Shown here: piece after piece, positions 26,638 to 32,921 of the stretch
Numbering within the stretch: the stretch's first letter is position 1
Layout of the letters: every line of letters begins with the position of its first letter
DNA from: Nanobdellota archaeon
GTDB taxonomy: Archaea; Nanobdellota; Nanobdellia; Parvarchaeales; Parvarchaeaceae
Assembly: GCA_021810345.1 (NCBI GenBank)
Contig: JAJZIX010000008.1
Span: forward strand, 1 to 32,921
DNA length: 32,921 bases
Direction: 5' to 3'
Translations under genes and position numbers: made by a program
The notes under the pieces: model-generated
What the model was told of the DNA's origin: nothing
Database searches by the model: none
Seen by the model: only the letters and a program-made list of their open reading frames with translations

Positions 26638-28086
26638 ATGCACATCAAACATCATTATGCTGCGACGACTTTAGCAGTCGTGTTCTTGGTTGCGATGGTC
26701 GTACTGGTCGCTTCGAAGTACCAGTTTGCAAACAATCAGGTTTCTTCTACTAACAGTGTATTAAGTACATATCAAAATGCACAGAACGCGCTTAGCAACA
26801 AGGCATCAACACTGGCACAGAGCGTTAGCACACTGTCCTCAAAATTAACTTCTTCGAACGCCACGATACAGACAGATGCGAATGAAATAGCAAGCTTACA
26901 GAGCGAGCTCAGCGCAGCCGAATCAAAAGTCAGCAGCTTATCCACTGACGCAGCCGCAATCTCATCCATGAACTCAAGCCTTCAGATGTACAAGTCTTTC
27001 TACACTTCACAGATTTCAACAATCTCCGCGCAGCTTACCCAGATTGCATCATTAAACAGCAAGATATCACAGTTAAGCATTTTAATCAATCATTTTACCC
27101 CCTTATTATTAACTAACTTAGATAATATCTTACCAGCCAGTTTTAATACCACCGGAGCGAGTAGCTGGACTAAATATTCTATGCTTAATTCAGTCTCATA
27201 TAATGGTTCTGATTTATTTATGATAGGAGGCAAGAATAATAGTGCCGCAGAGACACCAACGTCCATTGGCGCGCTATACAACCCCTCTTCAAATAAGTTT
27301 ACTGACTTGAGTTCTCTGTTTTCAGCTTACCCAGACATTTATCTTATGGCGACCGCATCTAATGGTGGTACATATTTAATTGCAGCTGCCACGCCAGCGA
27401 AGTCACCTTCTGGTTTTCATGCGGATTTACTTATGTATAATAATGGAGCGGTTTCTAATCTTACGTCTGCGCTGCCATCCGGCAGCGACTTTTTCCCGGA
27501 GGGCATGGCTTATGGGAATGGAACGTACTTAATCACAGGATTCTACCAGTCGAGTGGAAGCACTAACTTTTCACCGGTTTTATTCGCATACAGTACAGCT
27601 AAAGGATTAACCAATTTAACTTCGGAAATACCTTCATCCCTTAAGGGTACAGTGTTTCTAAGTGTAGCTTACGATGGATCGGATTATGGTATACTCGATG
27701 TAAATTTCAGCGGAGGCAATGTATGCGCGGCTCTGTATAATTGTAGTTGGAATAAAAATAACCCCTCCCCTAACAACGTTAACATCGTGATGTACAATCC
27801 GCTAGCAAAAACCTTTACTACATACAAGCAAAATCTAAGCAATTGGTTTAATGGCGGTATATCGTGGGATGGAGCAAAATTCTTAGTAGTAAATGCAGTA
27901 CCAGGTGGATTTACAACAGGCATGTTCAGCCCGGATACATTTAATTACACCCCAATAATTAATGCTGCGAATGAGTCTCCTGGTGTCCCAGGTCAAGGCA
28001 TTGCATGGAACGGATATGAGTTTTTCATACCTGGTTTAGGTCCAAATGGAAACGGTCAATCTCCCTTCTTGTTCTCATACTCATAA
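26638..28086 (+). CDS. Surface protein: N-terminal TM anchor, Ser/Thr/Asn-rich coiled-coil stalk, C-terminal beta-propeller-like domain
   Basis: TM TTLAVVFLVAMVVLVAS; heptad-like STLAQSVSTLSSKLTSSNATIQTDANEIASLQSEL; repeated YNGSDLFMIGG / GNGTYLITGF / YDGSDYGILDV / WDGAKFLVVN / WNGYEFFIPG blades. Confidence 0.7.
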   Translation: MHIKHHYAATTLAVVFLVAMVVLVASKYQFANNQVSSTNSVLSTYQNAQNALSNKASTLAQSVSTLSSKLTSSNATIQTDANEIASLQSELSAAESKVSSLSTDAAAISSMNSSLQMYKSFYTSQISTISAQLTQIASLNSKISQLSILINHFTPLLLTNLDNILPASFNTTGASSWTKYSMLNSVSYNGSDLFMIGGKNNSAAETPTSIGALYNPSSNKFTDLSSLFSAYPDIYLMATASNGGTYLIAAATPAKSPSGFHADLLMYNNGAVSNLTSALPSGSDFFPEGMAYGNGTYLITGFYQSSGSTNFSPVLFAYSTAKGLTNLTSEIPSSLKGTVFLSVAYDGSDYGILDVNFSGGNVCAALYNCSWNKNNPSPNNVNIVMYNPLAKTFTTYKQNLSNWFNGGISWDGAKFLVVNAVPGGFTTGMFSPDTFNYTPIINAANESPGVPGQGIAWNGYEFFIPGLGPNGNGQSPFLFSYS

Positions 28087-28144
28087 TGATGTAATTAGCA
28101 CCTAAAACAATAAAGGATAAATTCTCAGCGAGCCAATCAAATCT

Positions 28145-29458
28145 ATGGCTTATAACGTAATAATAGGCAGGGACGAGCGTGATCTCAAAATCTATAGAGA
28201 TTCTGCTACAACTTTGATAGGAAAGCAGTACATAACGATGGGCAATGTTGTAAGCCTGGGCAACCAGATCCTGCTGGATGCTTTAAGACCACATGTCATC
28301 CTGATAGCAGGCAAAAGGGGTTCAGGCAAAAGCTACACGATGGGCGTGATAGCAGAGGGCTTGGCCTCTTTGGATCCAGACACAGCAAGCAACATCACCT
28401 CCTTGATAATAGACACAATGGGCATCTACTGGACGATGAAAACCCCAAATTACAGGGAGGCAAACATCTTGAAGGAGTGGGGCGAAGAGCCTAAGAACTT
28501 CCCAAATATCAAAGTTTTCATACCAAAAGGCTCATTTGAGCGGATAAAGGAGGAGAATGCTTCAATGGCCGACAGCCCGTTCTCAATATCCGTCTCTGAC
28601 CTGTCCTCGGGGGACTGGTGTGATATATTCGATTTCTCAATAAACGATGAATATGGGGTTCTGATAAATAAGGTAGTGGAAGACTTGAAGGAGGATAACA
28701 GGGCCTACAGCTTGGATGACATGATACAGCAGATCGACAGGGAAGCCGCGCAGTCTGACACTGTAAAGGATGCGATAAAGCAGCGCTTCCAGACCGCAAA
28801 GGACTGGGGCATCTTCGAAAAGGAAGGCACGAAGATAGAGGACATGCTCCAGCCGGGCTACATAAACATTTTAGACATAAGCCTGTACGCGCATGCCCTG
28901 GGCGCATTCAACCTGAGGGCGCTGGTAATAGGACTGCTTTCGCAGAAGCTGCTGGAGCTCAGAACGATCCAAAGAAGGGAGGAAGAGCTCAGCGAGATGT
29001 CCTCAACGATCTCCGTTGAGGCGTACGAGAAGAAAAAGAGGATCCCGATAGTCTGGCTTTTCATAGATGAGGTACACGAATTCCTGCCTGCGAACGGCCA
29101 GACAGCGGCTTCGCCGGCTCTATCAAGGGTAGTAAAGGAAGGCCGCCAGCCGGGCATAGGGCTCGTGATAGCGACCCAGCAGCCTGGAAAGCTCGACACT
29201 GACATAATAACACAATCTGACATCATAATATCCCACCATGTTACGGCAAAGCTGGACATAGACGCGCTGAACACAGTAATGCAGACATACATGGTCTCAG
29301 ACATAAAGAAGTACCTGATAGATCTGCCTAAACTCCCGGGCTCGTGCCTCGTGCTGGATGACAATTCTGAGAGAATCTATCCTGTTCAGATAAAGCCAAG
29401 GGAGACATGGCATGGGGGAGAGACTCCGAAGGCGATCCCTCCGCCAAAGAAACAATGA
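28145..29458 (+). CDS. HerA/FtsK-superfamily (DUF87-like) ATPase
   Basis: HVILIAGKRGSGKSYTMGVIAEGL Walker A; PIVWLFIDEVHEFLP Walker B; GLVIATQQPGKLDTDIITQSDIIISHHV. Confidence 0.9.
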   Translation: MAYNVIIGRDERDLKIYRDSATTLIGKQYITMGNVVSLGNQILLDALRPHVILIAGKRGSGKSYTMGVIAEGLASLDPDTASNITSLIIDTMGIYWTMKTPNYREANILKEWGEEPKNFPNIKVFIPKGSFERIKEENASMADSPFSISVSDLSSGDWCDIFDFSINDEYGVLINKVVEDLKEDNRAYSLDDMIQQIDREAAQSDTVKDAIKQRFQTAKDWGIFEKEGTKIEDMLQPGYINILDISLYAHALGAFNLRALVIGLLSQKLLELRTIQRREEELSEMSSTISVEAYEKKKRIPIVWLFIDEVHEFLPANGQTAASPALSRVVKEGRQPGIGLVIATQQPGKLDTDIITQSDIIISHHVTAKLDIDALNTVMQTYMVSDIKKYLIDLPKLPGSCLVLDDNSERIYPVQIKPRETWHGGETPKAIPPPKKQ

Positions 29459-29459
29459 T

Positions 29460-31226
29460 ATGCTTTCCTTTCCTTTTTCAAGGCTTAGAGAGGGACAGCA
29501 GAAGATAATAGAATCCGTGCAAAGATCTATCTCAAACGGCAAAAACCTGATGATAAACGCGCCGACAGGCATGGGAAAGACTGCGGCTGTACTTTACGGT
29601 GCACTGAAGGCCATGGAGGGCAGCGACACTAGGCTTGTTTTTCTAACTGCAAAGCACACGCACCAGAACATAGTCTACGAGACGATGAACAAGATAAACT
29701 CCATTTCCGGCAGGAACATAAAATACACGGGAATAAACGGAAAGAGGTCCATGTGCCTCTTCGATAACCAGGTCGAGCCATCCGTTTTCATAGAATTCTG
29801 CCGCGCCGTCAGGGAGCAGGACATGTGCAATTTCTACTCAAACACCTTCTCAAGGAAGAGGGACGTAAAGCCCAGGGTCCTGGAAGCACTTGAGGAGGGC
29901 TTTACCGACCCGGCTTCAGCCATAGAAGTGGCAAGGAAGTACAGCCTGTGCCCTTACGAGCTTTCGCTCCTGAACGCGAAAAACTCGAAAGTGCTCGTTG
30001 CGAACTATTCCCATATATTCGATGATGAGATTTCAGCGAGCTTCATAGCGAAAGCCGGATTAGATCCAAAGAAGACGATACTGATAATAGATGAGGCGCA
30101 CAACCTCCCGGAGAAGGTTATAGAGATGAACTCCTTCTCCATATCTGTAAGGACCCTGGAGCGCGCCTACAAGGAGGCAACGGACTATGGTTTTCCCGGA
30201 TTAGCATCGAAGATACAGAAGATAATATCCGAGGCCAATTCAAGCGATGAGCCGAGGACCGTGGACTTCTCCCCGATTTTCAGTATCGGCGACCTGGATG
30301 ATGTGTCAGAGATCATAAAAGCGGCAGAAACTGCAAACAGGATACCGGCTTCGGTGACGCTGAAGAAGTTCATATCCGTTGCGCTGAAAGCCGACGAATC
30401 CTACATTCAATATATATTTACAGAAGACGGCCACAAGAAGATAAACATAAACGCGCTCGATCCCTCCGAGTACTCCAGGTCAACGTTCAGTTCGTTCATG
30501 TCATCGGTGCTGATAAGCGGGACACTGCACCCAATGGACATGTTCGCCAATCTGCTCGGGCTTGGGAACCTGGAGAAGCTTGATGTGGAATCCGGCTTCA
30601 GCGACGGCAACAGGCTCCTGCTGAATGAAACGGACGTCACATCAAAGTTCAGCAACAGATCGCTTCAGTACTCGAATATAGCATCACGAGTAGATGATCT
30701 TTTGGATAACCTGCCGTATAACATGATAATATTCTTTCCCTCATACTCCTTCATGGAGAGCGTTTTTGCGCTCCTCCCAAAGAAGGATCGCATAATAAAG
30801 GAGCGACCAAGGATAACCAGGGAGGAGAAGCTTGAGATACTGAAAGACCTGTCAAAGCCCGGCAAGGCCCTTTTTGCGGTCATAGGCGGGAATTTCTCGG
30901 AAAGCGTCGGCCTGAAAGACAATATCATAAAGCTCATCGCCGTCGTAGGGGTGCCGTATGAACCTCCCTCTATAAAGCTCAAAGCAATGCAGATTTACTA
31001 CGAGAAAAAATTCGGCAATGGCTTTGAGTATGCGCAAGTTTTGCCGTCTATGATAAAAGTGATGCAGGCAGCTGGCAGAGGCATAAGGTCGTCAAGCGAC
31101 AAGGCTGCCATAATCTTCATGGACTCGCGCTACAGGGACGAAATCCTTAGAAAATACCTCCCTCAAGGCATTTTGGAGGTGGACGGGAGCCCTATAGGCG
31201 TTATAAGGGAAAGAGGATTTGGCTAA
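29460..31226 (+). CDS. XPD/Rad3-like (SF2) DNA helicase with Fe-S cysteines
   Basis: NAPTGMGKTAAVLYGAL; four Cys in RSMC...EFC...DMC...SLCPYEL; IIDEAHNLPE; QAAGRGIRSSSDKAAIIFMDSRY; start ATG 29460 two nt after the HerA-like stop. Confidence 0.92.
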   Translation: MLSFPFSRLREGQQKIIESVQRSISNGKNLMINAPTGMGKTAAVLYGALKAMEGSDTRLVFLTAKHTHQNIVYETMNKINSISGRNIKYTGINGKRSMCLFDNQVEPSVFIEFCRAVREQDMCNFYSNTFSRKRDVKPRVLEALEEGFTDPASAIEVARKYSLCPYELSLLNAKNSKVLVANYSHIFDDEISASFIAKAGLDPKKTILIIDEAHNLPEKVIEMNSFSISVRTLERAYKEATDYGFPGLASKIQKIISEANSSDEPRTVDFSPIFSIGDLDDVSEIIKAAETANRIPASVTLKKFISVALKADESYIQYIFTEDGHKKININALDPSEYSRSTFSSFMSSVLISGTLHPMDMFANLLGLGNLEKLDVESGFSDGNRLLLNETDVTSKFSNRSLQYSNIASRVDDLLDNLPYNMIIFFPSYSFMESVFALLPKKDRIIKERPRITREEKLEILKDLSKPGKALFAVIGGNFSESVGLKDNIIKLIAVVGVPYEPPSIKLKAMQIYYEKKFGNGFEYAQVLPSMIKVMQAAGRGIRSSSDKAAIIFMDSRYRDEILRKYLPQGILEVDGSPIGVIRERGFG

Positions 31227-31552
31227 GAAACCGAAGCTCCTTCATCCACATCCTTGTCTACAGTGAGCAGAGACAGGACTCCTTTTTCATCCTGCGCCGC
31301 AAGTACCATCCCTTCGGATTCAAGCCCCATCATTTTTGCATGCTTTAGGTTTGTTATAACTATGAGCTTTTTGTTCACAAGGCTTTCGGGCGCATAATGC
31401 TGGCTTATCCCGCTCAATATCGTTTTTTCAAATCCACCGAAGGATATCCTGAGCTTGAGCAGCTTGTTGCTCTTCTCCGCCTTTTCAGCCGAGATGACTC
31501 TGCCTACCTGTATTTTTATCTTCTTGAAGTCGTCTATGCCTATCTCTTCCAT
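31223..31552 (-). CDS. Stand-alone tRNA-binding (MetRS beta/Trbp111-like OB-fold) protein
   Basis: IQVGRVISAEKAEKSNKLLKLRISFGG...ILSGISQHYAPESLVNKKLIVITNLKHAKMMGLESEGMVLAA. Confidence 0.93.
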   Translation of the reverse strand: MEEIGIDDFKKIKIQVGRVISAEKAEKSNKLLKLRISFGGFEKTILSGISQHYAPESLVNKKLIVITNLKHAKMMGLESEGMVLAAQDEKGVLSLLTVDKDVDEGASVS

Positions 31553-31555
31553 CAA

Positions 31556-32035
31556 CTATTCCTGTATGTCAGATAGGGATGAGGAAATGCGGTCTATCAT
31601 CTTCTTTAGATCAGAATTCATCTCGTTGTATCTCCTTATGTAATCCTCCTGTTTTTTGAGGGTTGCAGAGAAAGCCTCCAAGTCCTCCCGGGACTGGGCA
31701 ATTCTTTTCTCCAGCGCTTTGATGTCGTCAAGTATGTCCTTGAAATCGCTCAGTTTAACGAAAGCAAACGATTTGGATCCCGCTTCAAGCCTCAGTGCAT
31801 CTATGGTGTTTATGCCGCCAAGCTTAATCGGCTGCAGGTCCCCGGACACGTCCTGTATCGGCGGGGGTATCGGTACCAAAGGTATAGTCGACGGAGCAGG
31901 CTGTGGATTCTGATGTACGACCTGCTGCGGCTGCTGATTTGCTTGTGGCGCAGGCCCGGCCTTTTCTTCGGCTTTTTCCTCATAGTAAGGATTCGCCGGA
32001 ACTTCCTTTTTCTTCTTGAATAGCATATTTATCAT
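31556..32035 (-). CDS. Hypothetical protein: basic N-terminus, Pro/Gln-rich linker, C-terminal coiled coil
   Basis: MLFKKKKEV...APQANQQPQQVVHQNPQPAPSTIPLVPIPPP; LEKRIAQSREDLEAFSATLKKQEDYIRRYNEMNSDLKKMI. Confidence 0.75.
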   Translation of the reverse strand: MINMLFKKKKEVPANPYYEEKAEEKAGPAPQANQQPQQVVHQNPQPAPSTIPLVPIPPPIQDVSGDLQPIKLGGINTIDALRLEAGSKSFAFVKLSDFKDILDDIKALEKRIAQSREDLEAFSATLKKQEDYIRRYNEMNSDLKKMIDRISSSLSDIQE

Positions 32036-32043
32036 TGCAGTTT

Positions 32044-32056
32044 TAGATATAAATAT
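32044..32056 (+). promoter_or_regulatory. Putative TATA box for tRNA-Gly
   Basis: TTTTAGATATAAATATG about 25-40 nt upstream of the tRNA 5' end. Confidence 0.45.
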
Positions 32057-32080
32057 GTTAGTTGTGAGTATTGAATCGGA

Positions 32081-32151
32081 GCGCTAGTAGTCTAGTGGGA
32101 GAACAGCAGCTTCCCAAGCTGTTGACCCGGGTTCAAATCCCGGCTGGCGCA
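32081..32151 (+). tRNA. tRNA-Gly (anticodon CCC)
   Basis: Acceptor GCGCTAG/CTGGCGC, anticodon stem GCAGC/GCTGT with loop TTCCCAA, T arm CCGGGTTCAAATCCCGG, discriminator A. Confidence 0.95.
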
Positions 32152-32245
32152 TTTCGAGTTATATAAAGTCGGGCAGAAAGCACATGAACCTATTCGTGAT
32201 ATAAAGTCAAAGCAGTTAAATATTGACGCGTACTAAGAAATAACC

Positions 32246-32683
32246 ATGGACGACGAACTTGAATTGAAGTGCACAATAGAGCTGATGGCCAAGCCAAAGG
32301 AAGTGGCCGTCGACGCGGCAAAGAAGATAATCTCAAACATAGAAGAGGGCGGCAGGCATCTCGACGTAAGCAACGTTGAATACGCAGAGCCAAAACTGAT
32401 AAAAGACGATTTCTATTCGACTTATGCTGTTTTTAACATAAAAGGCACGATACCCGAGATATTCGGCTTCGTAATGGATTATGCTCCTACCAGCATAGAG
32501 CTGATAAAGACAAAAGAGATAAAAGTCTCCCCTCCGGATCTGCAGGCGCTGCTCAATGATCTTGCTGGAAGGCTCAACGACATGGACCAGAAGATAAAGA
32601 TATTCTCTGGCCAGACGATCCTCCTGTCAAGGGAAAACGAGGAGCTTAAGAAGAAACTTGATAAACAGGAAAATCATCATTAA
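32246..32683 (+). CDS. Hypothetical protein with alpha/beta N-terminal region and C-terminal coiled coil
   Basis: Intact 145-aa ORF with coding-like character between tRNA-Gly and the S-layer-like gene; C-terminal LAGRLNDMDQKIKIFSGQTILLSRENEELKKKLDKQ. Confidence 0.75.
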   Translation: MDDELELKCTIELMAKPKEVAVDAAKKIISNIEEGGRHLDVSNVEYAEPKLIKDDFYSTYAVFNIKGTIPEIFGFVMDYAPTSIELIKTKEIKVSPPDLQALLNDLAGRLNDMDQKIKIFSGQTILLSRENEELKKKLDKQENHH

Positions 32684-32705
32684 ACGATGATAAAACCGGA
32701 AAAAA

Positions 32706-32720
32706 GAAAGCTTTATAAAT
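32706..32720 (+). promoter_or_regulatory. Strong BRE/TATA promoter of the S-layer-like gene
   Basis: GAAAGCTTTATAAAT matches archaeal BRE plus TATA consensus; ATG about 80 nt downstream. Confidence 0.75.
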
Positions 32721-32738
32721 AGGCAATTTGTTTATTTG

Positions 32739-32756
32739 TTAGGCTTAAACGCCTAA
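32739..32756 (+). promoter_or_regulatory. Potential 5'-UTR hairpin TTAGGC-TTAAAC-GCCTAA
   Basis: Perfect 6-bp inverted repeat with 6-nt loop near the predicted transcript 5' end. Confidence 0.55.
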
Positions 32757-32798
32757 AATAAAAAACAATTAAAAGAGTCCGAGTAGGTGAGGTAAAAC

Positions 32799-32921
32799 AT
32801 GAAAGCGAAATTAGTGAGAAGTGTAAAGAAAGTAGCAGCTGTTGCAACAGGTGCATTATTCATAGGCGCGACCATGGGTATGGCCAGCGTATTTGCTCAG
32901 GGATTGAGCAGTCTTCCAGGC
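32799..32921 (+). CDS. Probable S-layer/secreted surface protein, N-terminal fragment (runs off window)
   Basis: MKAKLVRSVKKVAAVATGALFIGATMGMASVFAQGLSSLPG: basic n-region, hydrophobic core and Ala-x-Ala-like region; GGTGA Shine-Dalgarno-like sequence 8 nt upstream. Confidence 0.7.
   Translation, partial: MKAKLVRSVKKVAAVATGALFIGATMGMASVFAQGLSSLPG

Noticed and set aside
1-32921. CRISPR array, transposase/IS element, or toxin-antitoxin pair
   Set aside because: No regularly spaced repeats, no transposase or recombinase-like ORF and no recognisable TA pair; the MazG-like protein is a nucleotide pyrophosphohydrolase with no adjacent toxin.

Overview
This window is an archaeal chromosome segment. 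The gene content and compact style fit a DPANN lineage, probably Micrarchaeota-like; that placement is inferred from gene families, with no search run. Positions 1-7.0 kb hold the spc-type ribosomal operon: uL14 C-terminus, uL24, eS4, uL5, uS14, uS8, uL6, eL32, eL19, uL18, uS5, uL30, uL15, SecY. A DUF106/EMC3-like insertase with an unusual extracytoplasmic insert follows. Next come a MIP18/DUF59 protein, a presenilin-like protease, a large pilin-signal DUF2341 tandem surface protein, a small AAA+ ATPase, VKOR, TBP, IleRS, an Nre-family repair protein, Nop10, aIF2-alpha, thioredoxin, a tRNA-splicing endonuclease, a 37-aa basic micro-ORF and tRNA-Ser(CGA). The right part has a 934-aa surface protein with CWB2-like repeats, ArgRS, a MazG-like hydrolase, an AAA+ ATPase with an unrecognised N-domain, a coiled-coil/propeller-like surface protein, a HerA-like ATPase coupled to an XPD-like helicase, a MetRS-beta-like tRNA-binding protein, a coiled-coil protein, tRNA-Gly(CCC), a hypothetical protein and the start of a probable S-layer gene. 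No CRISPR array or transposase was seen. The most notable parts are the surface-protein modules (shared YTEP..FP.P domain, CWB2-like repeats in an archaeon, DUF2341 repeats with conserved edges and diverged cores, stalk-plus-propeller adhesin), the Cys-bearing EMC3 insert, the short-leader promoters of the surface genes, the S-layer leader hairpin, and a frameshifted gene remnant at about 22.6-22.8 kb.
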